64,000 bases of DNA from Zantedeschia hybrid cultivar (lineage: Eukaryota; Streptophyta; Magnoliopsida; Alismatales; Araceae). This document shows, piece by piece, positions 1 to 11,562 of the stretch (position 1 is its first letter; every line of letters starts with the position of its first letter). The notes under the pieces were generated by a model. It ran no database searches, was not told where the DNA came from, and was given only the letters and a program-made list of their open reading frames with translations. A program made the translations under genes and the position numbers. The stretch covers positions 36,832,379 through 36,896,378 of the forward strand of contig JARZZO010000003.1 of NCBI GenBank assembly GCA_030544215.1, given 5' to 3'.

Positions 1-2
1 TA

Positions 3-3000
3 GACCCAGAGAAGGTCGAATCAACCTCTATGATGGTCTCAGCTTATGACAATTCCCAGAGACCAGCAGACGGGAAGATCTTCCTCCAACTAGAAATCGG
101 CCCGGTATCCATGACCTCGGAATTCTACATTCTGGACGTTAAGCCAATCTACAATGCCATTCTAGGGAGACCATGGATGGACCAAACCTTGGGAGTCCCA
201 TCCACCAATCATCAGTGCTATAAGTTCCCGTATAACGGGAAGATTGTGAAGGTTAAAAGCACTCCCTACATCGAGTCATTGGACTCGGTGACAGTAGAGC
301 AAATCCCATCTATGATAGCTTCCAGGAAAGGCAAAGAGCCTGTCCTTTCATCAGTGAATTCCCACCTGAGGCCTAGGTCGGGTATAGGTTGGCAACTCAT
401 GGGTAAGATGGGATATAGCTCAGGCTCTGGGTTAGGGAAAGAAGAACAAGGAATCCGTGACCCCATCTCAGAGAGCCCTGCCACTGGGGGATGTGGCCTG
501 GGATATAAGTTTGCTGAACCACCAAAAGAAACGAAGGGATGGTCCCTCATGAATCATTTTGTAAGAAAGAAGCAGGAATTACCCAGGATCGTGGAAGAAG
601 TGCAAGAGTGTTATGAAGATGATCAAGAGGAGGACTTTGGCATCTCCTCCTTGTTCTGTGAATCAGCCAGACCAACGGAAGGGCTTTTCTTGGACAGGGA
701 TGAACCAGCCCCGGCTACGTCCATTCCTCTCTTATTCCACCCGCCTACTGTCCCGATGCTCTCAGCTCCGACCAACGCTAGCTCTTCGGAGTGTTCCATG
801 CTACATACGTTCGGTTACGAAAAAAAAAGTCCAATTCCCATCCCGCTGGAGGGGAAATTACTTTCGAGGAGCCTGTGCGGTGGGGGAGCCCTGCCATCAT
901 GGAATCTTTGTCCCAAGGGTCTACTCTTGTCCCATCCAGGACAGAACTGACTCGTTCTCCAAACCCTGTACATAGTGGTTTAGGAATTAGGATAGCTTCC
1001 TCCATGTCTAGAAATTGTAGGACTAGGCAAGTCCCTTTGTTCTTAGTTCAGGAGTTAGCAAGTAGGTGCAGAGATTGGAAAAAATTGGATAAGTATCTTC
1101 AGACTGGGGTCATTTTCGAACCACTGGAGGTAATGGCAGAAAAGTCATGCAGTGATGGTTTAGGCGTGTTTGAGCTTAGTGAAGAGGAAGAGGTGGATGA
1201 CTTGGTCGAACCACTTGTGAGTGGGGCGAGACGGTTTGATGAACCTTCATCAGCTATCGACGAACCCACTAAAGAAGTCAACCTCGGAACAAAGGAGGAT
1301 CCGAAGATAGTGCTAATCAGTGCCCGCTTGAGTCCAGAAGAAGAAAGGTCCATAATAGCCGTGCTCCAAGAGCACCGTGATGGGTTTGCTTGGTCGTACG
1401 AGGACATGCCTGGATTAAGCACAGAACTGGTGGAACATCAGCTAATCCTTAAACCCGATGCCAAACCCGTAAAACAAAAGTTGAGACGGCTACAACCGGA
1501 ATTAGCACTTAAAGTAAAAGAAGAGGTTGACAAACTACACAAGGCCAAGTTCATCCGGGTAGTGCTCTACCCTAAGTGGGTAGCTAATATTGTCCCTGTG
1601 GCAAAAAAAGGATGGAAAGGTTAGAGTTTGCATAGACTTTCGCAATCTCAACCAAGCTTGCCCAAAGGATGATTTCCCACTACCTCATATAGACTTGCTT
1701 GTTGATAACACGGCTGGATTCGAGATGTTATCCTTCATGGATGGTTTTTCGGGGTACAACCAGATCAGACTAGCTGAGGAAGATCAGGAGAAAACATCCT
1801 TCATAACCCCATGGGGAACTTATTGCTACATGGTCATGCCATTTGGACTTAAGAATGCTGGAGCCACCTACCAAAGGGCTATGATGGCAATCTTTCATGA
1901 CATGATTCACATTAATATGGAGGTCTATATAGATGATATCTTGGTGAAATCCAAAACTAGGAAGGAGCACGCTCAAATCCTTAGGGCTGTAATGCAGAGA
2001 TCGAAGGAGCACCAGTTAAAAATGAACCCAAAGAAGTGCGTATTCGGTGTTTCTTCAGGGAAATTGCTAGGATTCATGGTGAGTAGAAGAGGGATTGAGG
2101 TCGATCCAGACAAAGTGAAGGCAATAGTGGAAATGCCCCCACCTAAGAATGTCAGGGACATAAAGGGTCTCATCGGCCATCTGCAATTCATCACACGGTT
2201 CATATCTCAACACTCTGTGAGATGCAAACCCTTTTACGACCTATTGAAAGGAGAGGCAAAGTTCATTTGGAGTGATAAGTGTCAAAGGGCCTTTGATGAA
2301 TTGAAGAGTTACCTCCTCAACCCTCCAGTCCTTATGGCTCCTATCCCGGGGCGGCCTCTACTGCTGTACGTCTCCACCACTGAAGAATCAGTTGGTGCAG
2401 TATTGGCCCAATTAGACGACGAGAAGAAGGAAAGAGCAGTGTACTATCTGTCCAAACTTTTCAATGATGCCGAAAAGCGATACACTGCCATGGAAAGGAC
2501 ATGCGCGGCCGTCGTCTGGGTAGTGCAGAAACTGAAGCACTACTTCCTCGCTCACGAGGTCAAACTTCTAGCAAGAATGGACCCAATCAAATATTTGCTA
2601 GAGCGGCCAGTTGTAACAGATAGGCTGGTGCGATGGCAGACCTTCTTGAATCAATTTGACATCACCTATGTGAATCAGAAGGCTGTAAAAGGGCAAGCAA
2701 TTGCCGAGCACCTAGCCCATCACCCATTGCCCACATTTTCACCTGTTGACGAAGAATTCCCGGATGAGGAGTTGGGATCAATAGTGGATAATACTCCATC
2801 CTGGGTCCTTCATTTCGACGGGGCACTTAATTCTCAGGGTAGTGGGGTAGGAGTGGTCCTCGTATCTCCAGAAGGGGTAAGTATTCCGCATGCTTGCCAA
2901 CTCTCCTTCACAGTAACCAATAATGTTGCTGAATATGAGGCTCTCGTAGCTGGCTTAAAATTGGCGCTGGTTCTTAATGTCTTAGAATTGAGGATAATTG

Positions 3001-4562
3001 GAGACTCTCAACTAATCCTCCGCCAAACCGTGGGAAAATACCAAACCCGGGATTCAAAACTGAAGCCATATCAGGAATTAGTAAAGTCACTCACTAGGCA
3101 TTTCAGAAGGATCACCTACGTGCATGTGCCTAGATCTCAGAATATCCTAGCAGATGCTCTGGCCTCTCTATCTTCAGCTTTAGAGATTCCTGCCACCAAA
3201 GGTTCAGCCACCATCACCCTACACAAGCAAGATTTACCTTCCTTCCGGGACCCCTGGTTCCAGCAATTCCTCCATCCATCCGAGCATATCTCTGCTATCA
3301 CAGATGAACTCACCCCTGATTGGGATGATGGGAATCTGTGGTATTTTGACATCATGAACTATCTCCGCGATGGGTCATTCCCATCTTATGCCTCATCTTC
3401 TGATCGTAAGGCTATCCGTCGTGCATCTCAGCGATACCTTATCTTAGGCGGTCGCCTTTTCAGGAGATCCTTTAGCGGAGTACTCCTTCGGTGTCTAGAT
3501 GATACCGAAATTCATCATGTCATAGAGGCAGCCCATGCCAGTGATTGCGGCGGTCATGTCTATGGTCGTGCCTTAGCCCAGAAACTCCTCATGTCCTATT
3601 ATTGGCCTTCAATGGAGGCCGATTGTTCCATATTCGTTCAAAGGTGCCTAAAATGCCAGTTACATGCTAACAAGGTTCATGCACCTTCCTCATCTCTCAA
3701 ATCCGTCGTTTTCCCGTGGCCCTTCGCCATGTGGGCATTCGACGTTATAGGACCTCTGGAAGATCGATCAGGTGAAACAAAAAGGAAATCATTCATCCTA
3801 ACCGCCACTGAATATTTCACTAAATGGGCCGAAGCGGAAGCATTTGCAGAAATCAAAGCATCCACGGTGGTGAAGTTCATCAAGCGCAACATCCTTGCCA
3901 GGTTCGGGACACCGCGCGACCTCATCACCGACAATGGACCCCAATTTATCTCCCAAGAGCTCCAGGACATGTGCAGTAAGTATGGCATCATTTTGCATCA
4001 TTCTTCGCCTTACTACCCACAAGGAAATGGTCAGGCTGAAGCCACTAATAAAACCCTCATTCGAATCATTAAAAGAACTTGCAGATCACATAATTATTCA
4101 GATTGACCAGATCGCCTAGTAGAAGCTCTTTGGGCGTACCGTACTTCCGTCCGAACCCCTACTGGACAAACACCTTATTCACTCACATTCGGAACGGATG
4201 CGGTACTCCCATATGAGATTCTCTTCCCTTCTCTAAGAGTGCAATTGGACAATGGAATTAGTGATGCTGAGCGTCGTAACGTCATGTTAACCCAACTGGA
4301 ACTGCTAGATGAAAAAAGGATGATGGCGGCAAATCACGCCCAGGTTTACAGAAATAGGATTGCAAGATTCTATGCAAAAAGGGTTCTTGAAAGAAAGTTT
4401 GGAATTGGGGAAATGGTACTTAAAAGAAAAATGATCAAAATTCCTGGTCCCAGGAGCAAATTGCAAGAAAATTGGGAAGGTCCATTTGTAATCAAGGAGG
4501 CATACTCAGGTAACGCCTACCGCTTAATCAATGAGAAAGGAGAGGAGTTGCCCCACCCATAA
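3..4562 (+). pseudogene. Element A polyprotein (protease end, G-patch, RT, RNase H, aRNase H, integrase), broken
   Basis: The frame is open from the window start, so the gene begins upstream. The protease C-terminus ends with the Tat-typical AILGRPWM motif near 170. A G-patch (GIGWQLMGKMGYSSGSGLG start) lies at about 381-467. RT runs from about 1560 with YIDD at 1926-1937. The first RNase H lacks the usual first Asp (LYVSTTE), as is common in Tat elements. The archaeal-type RNase H keeps D (HFDG, 2811), E (AEYEA), D (GDSQ) and D (ADALA, about 3150). The integrase has an H-H-C-C finger (about 3526-3660) and all three DDE residues. Breaks: a frame change between about 820 and 900 near a run of nine A; a second at 1602-1620 beside a run of seven A; and a TGA at 4104-4106 where a Trp is expected. 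The integrase C-terminus continues to 4562. Not functional as it stands. Confidence 0.9.
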
Positions 4563-6178
4563 AACGGGGTATATCTGAAGAAGTTTTATCCATAAAAAAA
4601 TAAAAAAAAAATAAAAAAAATAAAAATAAAAATAAAAAATCAAAAAATAAAAAAATCAAATATCCAAAAAACCATCAAAAATATTTGTAAATATGTACAT
4701 ACTCCTATGAAAAATGACAAAAATCAAAAAACACAAAATCCAACTATCTGGTGACTGCCACGTAACCCCTGTTTAGGTTTAGCTGCATGATAGATTGGGA
4801 TAACATTAGGACTTGGCTAAGATTTTGGTCCACCAGAACCTTGCACGTGTCTACTTTACTTTCATACGGATCCCTATGCTCATCATGAGATGCACACACC
4901 TGCACGTTTTTCAAAGAGAACCTGTTTAAAATGAGTTCCAAGTTTTTAGTGCACTGTCACAATGCAACCTTTGCTCTTCGTCTCTTGACCGATCAGGACA
5001 GTTGACGCCCTTAAACGGTCGAGCTCAGCAAATTGCGGTTCCTCAACAACCCGATAGATGTAACCCCTCAACACAAAAGAGGTCCCAGAAATGAAATGTA
5101 AAGGACCAGAGCACGTGAAGAGGGCAGTGTCCCCGCAGGCGGAATACCAAATAACCCCAAAAATGTCAAATACAAAAAAATAAAAAGGGGTTCAAGCAAT
5201 CATGAAAAAAAAAAAAGCCTGGTCGTGACCGTGCCTGGCCATGAAATTTACCAAAGGCCTGAAAAGTCAAAATAGGGGCATCTAAGAGGTCACAAGGGGT
5301 CCGTTTTGTCACAGCTCCCCCTTTTAACGGTTTTGTCGATCCTCCTGTGAAGTTTGTCTCCACAAATTCTTCACTTTTTCTCTCCCAAGGTTCAGCACGA
5401 GATAGCTATCTAAAGACTGAACATCATTTTAAAAATGGTTCACTTTCGAAAATCGTCACATGCTCACATGACCACAGGAGTCCAAAATGGGTGAAGAGTA
5501 ATGTCGATGTTTCTGTTGAACTAATTTCTTAACCATAATCTCAATGTGTACTCTCGAAAACTTCAGGCTTAGGTCAATGCATGCGCGTCACCAATCGGTG
5601 CGACGGCGCCTGATTCCGGGTCAGCGTCGCGCGGTTGACCGTTAGGGTTCCAAGGTGTTCCATCATATACCTTCTAGATTGTGAGGAAAGAGACCCGGGT
5701 CGGGCAAACTATTTACCTCGAAAACTTTTTGGGCAAACTTGATGGTCGGAAGCAGCTGGGAGCCTAAGCATGGCATGACGGTATTGTCATCAGTATGAGA
5801 CTTAACCGGTCAAGGTTAGTTTGAGGAGTCTAGGGGCCCAAATCAATCTAGATGCAAGCTTAGGATACCTGGGAAGTTGAGTGTGCATTTCCCTTTCATC
5901 ATTCGGCTAGGCTGACTCTGGGCAGTCACCAGGTAGACGGGAAAAAAAAAAAAAAAAAAAAGGGTGTTTCCTAGGGAAAAGGTAGTTGCTCTTTTTTGGG
6001 CAAGGGGCCGAAAACAGATACTACTAACAGTTTTCCCTGATGTTGTGCATGCAGGAATCACAGGTACGAACAGAAAGCAGAACAAAAAGTGCCCATGTAA
6101 ATAAGAGAAATATGCAAGCATAACATCATAATCATACATCATCACTACACAGGGGCATACCCCTGCGATGGTACCCTC
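4563..6178. other. Element A 3' non-coding region between pol and antisense gene 1
   Basis: I see no convincing coding region. It begins with A-rich low-complexity sequence of AAAAATAAAAAT type (about 4590-4740), carries A-runs near 5203-5214 and a longer one of 20 A at about 5942-5961, and is otherwise unique. Short ORFs here lack any domain. It ends at the stop of the minus-strand gene at 6179, so it should also hold that gene's 3' end. Confidence 0.6.
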
Positions 6179-9100
6179 TCAATCCTTCCCTCCTCCCTCC
6201 GCATCATCATCTCTCCTATCCCGAGAGGGGTGCCTCATCTGGCTTTCGGCGTCCTCCTCACGAGCACGACGATGTTCGGAAACTGGACGCATAGACCCCG
6301 ATGAGCCCGTGGGTCGTAATGCTATCCACGCATCCTCAGCTAACAGGGAGTCGAGGTCTCTGAAGACGGAACTCCCAGCAGGGGCCTGGCCAGCTGACGG
6401 GGCATGAATGGGGGGACGAGCTCCTGGACTCTGAGTGCCGGATCTCATGGCTCATTCTTGCCCCTTCTTCATCACCCGGTCCCATAAGGTTCGGTACTTG
6501 AAATCAAGCTCCCGCACCTCTGTCTTCGACCTCGCCAGCTCCTCCTGTAGGCCAGCCATCTTACCCTCCCAGTACACGTCCGGGTGGGATCCCTCGCTCG
6601 TCCTGGCCCTCGCCGTCTGTTCCTCCAAAACCTGATTCCTCAACTGCTGATTGAGGTTCTCCAACTCTTGCGCCCTCGCCAAAGCGGCTTCCAATTCTTG
6701 GCGCTGCAAAAGAAATTCAGGGTCAGACATGTTCAATCATTAGAACACAAATGCAGAACAAGTCTCACTTGCTGTGCCAAGTCGGCTTCTCGGGCCTCCG
6801 CCCGGCGGAGAGCATCCTGCGATCTCGTCTCACAATCAACTGGGGCAGCTGGCCCCTGGGATGATGAGCCCGCACATGGATCGCTTCGCAGCCCATGGCG
6901 GATTAGCGCCTCTCTCTGCGTCACAAAGGTTTTCACAAAGATAAGGTGGACAATGTTGCATCCTAACTCAAAATTCAGACTTCTTACCAATTCTCCAATC
7001 TGGGTAAGCAGATCGCTCGTCTGCAAAACCAGAAGCTCATTCTGACTCTTTAAGATCTCGATAGCTTCAGTCTCAGGCATCTGTTACAAGAATATCACTA
7101 AGATTAGTCCAGGGAGAATTTAAGCGCAAGAAACTGAAGGGTTAAAGTGACATACCCGCCGTGTATCCAGAAACATGCGGTTTGAGTACCGCCGGGAATA
7201 ATCCCCCAAATACTTGAAGCTGTTCCGCAGAGATTTGACCTCCTGCAGGGCATCCCCGGTGCGGTGCCATATGGCAATCTTAGCCTGCCTCACTACTCGC
7301 CAATCTTGACCAATAGCAGAAGATCGGCGGCGACCTCGGTTCGTATCAGGATAGCTTGGGTAAACGAGTAGAGGCTGATGCCATCCCCATGTGCGGTACG
7401 CCATCCGGACGAAGAGGCCATCACAAATGTTCACGCACATCAGGGGCACCTCCCGCCGGAACTGAGAAAGGCTCTGGGACACCCACGGATGATCGGCCAG
7501 GTCCTCCTCTGCATATGGCATCCACACCACCTGAATGGAACAAAGAATTAGGCCTAATCATTTGTTCGAGTGCACATATATTTCAAGTCACTCACCATAT
7601 GAGGAGGGAAGGTATCAAGCTGAGCGCGGATGCCCTCCACACGGTACGCCATTGGACGATAGTCCCGGGTCACCTCCCACCGTGCCATCAGAGGGGTCCA
7701 TCCCTCACGATCCGCTGATACATTCCCACGGCCAATGGGAAAGCGGGTGTAACCCCAGATCTGCAAGAGTTAGCACAGTCAGTACCAATCAACAAAAGGA
7801 ATGGAGAACCACAGCTAAGAAGATTACCTGGAGAAAAGGGGTGAACCCACCCAAGTTGCCAGAACCCTGGCGGTAGCTCACCAGGTGGGAGAGAAGATGA
7901 CCTAGCATGGCAGCTCCCTACGCCATCTTCTTCGCCGCCTGAAGGTCCTCCAGTAGTGGCAAATACTTCAGATTAACTCTATCTGAAGCTGTGGCAAACA
8001 ACAGTCTCCCAAAGAAGAACAGGAGGAAGATCCGCAGGTTCTCATCGTCCGATCGACCATCCAGATCCAGGAGTGTCTCCACTCTCTCTGCAAAAGCCTC
8101 CAAGGTTTCACTCGGCATCCGCCTCACCCGGCTCAAACCCACAGATCGGGCAAAGTACCCAAGAGGAATGTGGGACAGTGCCCCGTGGATCCTGTAATAT
8201 CCCTCGCCTAGGAGTCGATCGGACAACTGCCTGTAGTCCCTAAGCTCGGGACCTACTACTGGATCTCCGATAACTGGCAGGCACGTCAAGAAGGAGACGT
8301 CCTCCAGCGTGGGCAGCATGTGCCCCCAGGGCATGACGAAGGCCCTGCATCTGTCGTCCCAGCGCTCCCTGAGAGCCACTAGGAAGGGCGCATCCACCAT
8401 AAACGGTCGGACCCGGAACAGCGGCCCGAACCCGAAAGCATCCACTTGGAAGATCAGCTGATCAGGCAGAGCGTGATACCAGGCCCAGACCAGCTCCCAT
8501 GAAACGCGGCCTCGGACCCTCTGAGGACCCTGGAAAAATCCAAATAACATCAGAGAATAAGAGCATATACAATTGAGCCTCCACCTGGCCGGACGGCAGG
8601 GCGGACTGCCGCCCAGCCCGGCAGACGGTGGGCCTATCCGCCGTCCGCTTGGGCGGACGGCAGGGACGTCCGCCGTCCGCGCGGACGGACGGCAGGCCCG
8701 TCCGCCGTCCGCTCGGGCGGACGGCAGTCTCGTCCGCCGGCCGCGCGGGCGGACGGGAGGCCCGTTTGCCGTCCGCGCGGGCGGACGGCAGGCCCGTCCG
8801 CCGTCCGTCTGCACAAACGGCGCCTCCACCGACCGCCCTCCCTGCGTTTCACAGGAAATCAAAAAAGAAAAGCTCACCTTCTTCCTCGGGGGCGCCTCCT
8901 CGCCGCCGTCCTCTCCGTCACCTTCGCCTTCCCCCTCCTCTTCCTCGCCCTTGCCACCGCCTTCGTCTTCCTCTTCCTCCTCTGTCGCTGCCGCCACTGC
9001 CTCTTCTCCTTCCTCCCCGGCATCGCCGCTGCCGCTGCCGCTAGGGACGTCTTCGCCGCCGTAGGCGTCCTCGGCGTCGCCAGCACGGACGGTTTCGCCT

Positions 9101-9189
9101 CTGCCGCCGCTGCCGCCTCTGGAACCTGCTTCGTCGCCGCCGCCGGCCCTCCTCCTCCTAAGAGCACGGGGGTGCCATACCCTGGCCAT
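6179..9189 (-). pseudogene. Antisense gene 1 of element A: spliced plant mobile domain-like protein with coiled coil
   Basis: Seven exons can be read on the minus strand: 9189-8878, 8529-7828, 7760-7596, 7530-7156, 7080-6988, 6915-6769 and 6703-6179. Every junction is GT-AG, with donors such as AAG|GTGAGC and ATG|GTGAGT and acceptors such as TTTTTCCAG and TAACAG. All six introns fall in phase 0, giving about 773 codons. Exon 1 is Arg/Gly/Glu-rich and low complexity. Exon 2 contains FVMPWGHMLPTLEDVSFL, typical of the plant mobile domain (transposase-like) family. Exons 5-7 are rich in Glu, Gln, Leu and Arg and look like a coiled coil (QELEAALARAQELENLNQQL). Two in-frame stops interrupt it: TAG at 7920-7918 and TGA at 6454-6452. 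The ATG at 9189 follows a palindrome array. Such reverse-strand genes downstream of pol are known in Tat elements; their role is not established. Confidence 0.75.
8577..8815. repeat. GC-rich 32-bp tandem hairpin array inside intron 1 of antisense gene 1
   Basis: The motif CGTCCGCCGTCCGC recurs, with small changes, at 8667, 8699, 8731, 8763 and 8795, an exact 32-bp period. Each unit holds GGCGGACGG facing CCGTCCGCC, so each can form a hairpin. The array sits between the donor at 8877 and the acceptor at 8530. Because 32 is not a multiple of 3, and the unit lacks stops, long Arg/Pro/Ala-rich ORFs appear in several frames; these are by-products. Confidence 0.85.
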
Positions 9190-9289
9190 GGGGAGTTCGA
9201 AGAAGAGCAGAAAGAAGAAGAGGAACGAAGCGAAGAAGGAAAACCAGGAGAAAGAAGAGAGGGCCAGGTTAAGTCCTATTAAACCCCAT

Positions 9290-9606
9290 GAGGACGGCCA
9301 TGGAATGGCCGTCCGATGACGTGAACGGCCATGCGTTGGCCGTCCGTAGGTCCGTGGCTAAAACGGACGGCCATGCGCTGGCCGTCTGCTGGCGTGGACG
9401 GCCATGCGCTGGCCGTCCTCCAGCACACGGACGGCCACGCGCTGGCCGTCCACGGGAGTGGACGGCCATGCACTGGCCGTCCGCCAGCACACGGACGGCC
9501 ACGCGCTGGCCGTCCGTGGGCGTGGACGGCCATGCGCTGGCCGTCCGTCAGCACACGGACGGCCACGCTCTGGCCGTCCACCCGCGCGGACGGCCACATG
9601 CTGGCC
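9290..9606. repeat. Ten-unit palindrome array upstream of antisense gene 1
   Basis: About ten units of GGACGGCC, a 7-nt loop (usually ATGCGCT or ACGCGCT), then GGCCGTCC. Full units are spaced 32 bp, and alternating spacers give a 64-bp higher-order period (CAGCACAC at 9421, 9485 and 9549). Later units are the most uniform. The array begins about 100 bp upstream (minus-strand sense) of the ATG at 9189, so it lies in the promoter/5' UTR region of that gene. Unit length and core match the intron array at 8577-8815. Confidence 0.9.
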
Positions 9607-9889
9607 GCCCGCCTGCTCTCCAGGACCTACCCATCCGGAGTCAATCAAGCATAAAGTTAGTCATTCGGAGGTAGATTGCTCACATGTGCAAAAGGAATTT
9701 CAGGGACAATAAGATTTTATTCATTGAAAATTGAAGGCTACATTACTCTAAAGCTCTGCGCCCCATAAAAAAGGCACAGACAGCAGGACGAATATCGGCT
9801 AAATAGCCTACATATTTCGCGACTTCCCCTGAAGTCTCCGCTACGTCTAAACGTGCCTTGGTGAACCTGGAGTGACGCCGCCATGCACG
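9607..9889. other. Spacer between the palindrome array and antisense gene 2
   Basis: Unique sequence downstream of the stop codon of antisense gene 2 (minus-strand sense). It probably holds that gene's 3' UTR. I see no ORF of interest. Confidence 0.5.
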
Positions 9890-11128
9890 TCAGAGCCGCT
9901 CTATGGCCTGAACCTCTCTCGCATACCCGGTGTGTCGCGGCACGATCAGGGTATCATGTAAGGCAGGGAATGGTACTTGTCTGGGAATGCCGATCTGAAG
10001 ATGACAGCGATGTCCCTGATACACAACCAGCTCATCGGGGCCAATCAGCCACAACTCACGGTCGCGAGAAGCCCTCGTGGTAAACTCCGCGTTCCGAAGG
10101 ATCATTGGGACGAATATGAAGTTCTCCACAGGAAAGAAGTTTAGGTAATCACGCCAGTCATCCCGCGTCTTGAGGTGAGCCGTGAGACACCTGACTTGAT
10201 CCTCGGGGCCAAGAAGCGAGCGTGCAGGATACCACGCACTGTGCTGAAATATTCTTGAGGCAGAGGTTACACTTTCATCAAAGTCGAAGGATACATGCAT
10301 TTCCATCCATAGTTGCAAAGTGAACAAACTTCCTCTCGCAGATCGCCCCATGCTCATATGGCTGAGCCCTCCGTATAGATGTGACAAGATCACCGGGGCA
10401 AGGGAGTGGCCTCTCTGCAGTAAACTCAGCACGCTCACGTATTCCTTTTCTAGTACCGAGCCTGTAGTGGGGAACCACAGGACTCCCCCAAGAACCAAGC
10501 ACAAACCTCGCATCAGCCTTTCAGGTTCGACCACCTTGCGCTTAACTTCCCGGATCAACCAATATGCAAGGCGGTCAACAAGGATCCCTCGGCTGTTGGT
10601 CATACGGCATACTTCCCGTTTGTCCCGCACAACGTCAGCGAAGGTCTCTTCCCACGAAGGCAAGCCAGAAGGATCACCGACGGCTAGGCCCTCCCAACCA
10701 TAGAAGGTTTCCACCTCCTCTAGCAAGACTGTTGCCTCGAACTCCCTAAACGCAAAGGTGTGGGTCTCCGGATGCCACAACTCCAGCAGCGCGCCCAATC
10801 CTTCCCAGTGCCAGTGGATGGCGGTAAACCACTTTGCAAACACGATGGAGCGTGTCAAATTCCATCGGTGCATGTACACTCTCATGCTCAATGTTATCAC
10901 CTCCAACAGGGCTGCGAGCCAGGCATATTTGCGGGTATGCCTAGCATCGGGGAACTTTGGGAGAGGCTGCAAGATAACCAAAAATCAACCAAGAGAATAG
11001 AGAGGCAAGATGAGCAAATAAAGGTCCTAGCCTACCTGTCCGTGGGCTACCAGGTTGCTCAGGTGGCCATCCACATCAGACAAAACTCCGGGCCCTCTGG
11101 CAGTAGCAGGAGTAGAAGACGAAGCCAT
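9890..11128 (-). CDS. Antisense gene 2 of element A: two-exon protein of the Tat antisense ORF group
   Basis: Exon 1 is 11128-11036, with its ATG at 11128 (MASSSTPATARGPGV, 31 codons). A 69-bp intron (11035-10967) has the donor ACAG|GTAGG and the acceptor TATCTTGCAG. Exon 2 is 10966-9890 and ends with TGA; both exons join in phase 0, giving about 389 residues. It has runs such as FAKWFTAIHWHWEGLGAL and FREFEATVLLEEVETFYGW that resemble the N-terminal part of plant-mobile-domain-like reverse-strand proteins from plant retroelements. No stop or frameshift is visible, unlike the other element genes here. It lies upstream of antisense gene 1 in the same orientation, with the palindrome array between them. 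The function is unknown; a helical, nucleic-acid-related protein is a guess. Confidence 0.7.
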
Positions 11129-11261
11129 CTTTGCGCAGGAAGAGTGGAGTTTTGGAAGAGGGTCCCGCGACAATAGCCCTTTTAATTGTCACAGGATAAT
11201 CTCAAACTCTTTCCACGTTCCGCAAAAGACGGAAAGGCATCCACATCCCTTTTCTTTCCCC

Positions 11262-11378
11262 TTTTGTGGACGGCATGCCCTTTGCCTTCCACCACTTAGT
11301 GGAAGGCAAGCTAGCTGGCCTTCCACCTTTTCGTGGAAGGCAAGCCGCCTGGCCTTCTACCACCTTAAAGGAAAAGCC
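11262..11378. repeat. Three-unit GTGGAAGGC/GCCTTCCAC hairpin array
   Basis: Units begin at 11266, 11299 and 11333 (33- and 34-bp spacing). Each has GTGGAAGGC or GTGGACGGC facing GCCTTCCAC across a short variable middle. The first unit still has the ACGGC core, linking this array to the GGACGGCC arrays at 8577 and 9290 and to the LTR array at 12506. Confidence 0.75.
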
Positions 11379-11487
11379 CATCCACGAAGAGGACAAGATG
11401 CCTTTCTCCCTTCTCTTCGAGAAGGTAACCTCACCTCACAAAGAAGGAGACCACCTTCATCAAATGAGTTAATGGCCCATCATGGAA

Positions 11488-11562
11488 TTCGAGTCGAAGC
11501 CATATTGGATTGGTATTCTACCGATAGAATAGCCATATCTTCCATATCGGCTTCGACTCGAA
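11488..11562. repeat. 75-nt foldback with perfect 14-bp arms
   Basis: TTCGAGTCGAAGCC (11488-11501) is exactly complementary to GGCTTCGACTCGAA (11549-11562). A second perfect stem sits at the centre: ATTCTA (11515-11520), loop CCGA, TAGAAT (11525-11530). The segments between are partly complementary, so the whole could fold as one long imperfect hairpin. Confidence 0.75.

Noticed and set aside
5942..5961. A20 tract as the tail of a LINE or SINE insertion
   Set aside because: No target-site duplication or SINE/LINE-like sequence next to it.
8573..9064. Plus-strand Arg/Pro/Ser-rich ORFs over the GC-rich array
   Set aside because: The 32-bp unit has no stops in several frames on both strands; the ORFs follow the repeat and the antisense coding exon and show no domain.
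8577..9606. CRISPR-like appearance of 32-bp regular repeats
   Set aside because: No unique spacers, no cas genes, plant retrotransposon context; the units are contiguous palindromes.
9279..9712. Overlapping ORFs in several frames on both strands with HALAV/GRPRAGRP-type repeats
   Set aside because: Produced by the palindrome array; the same peptide repeats appear on both strands.
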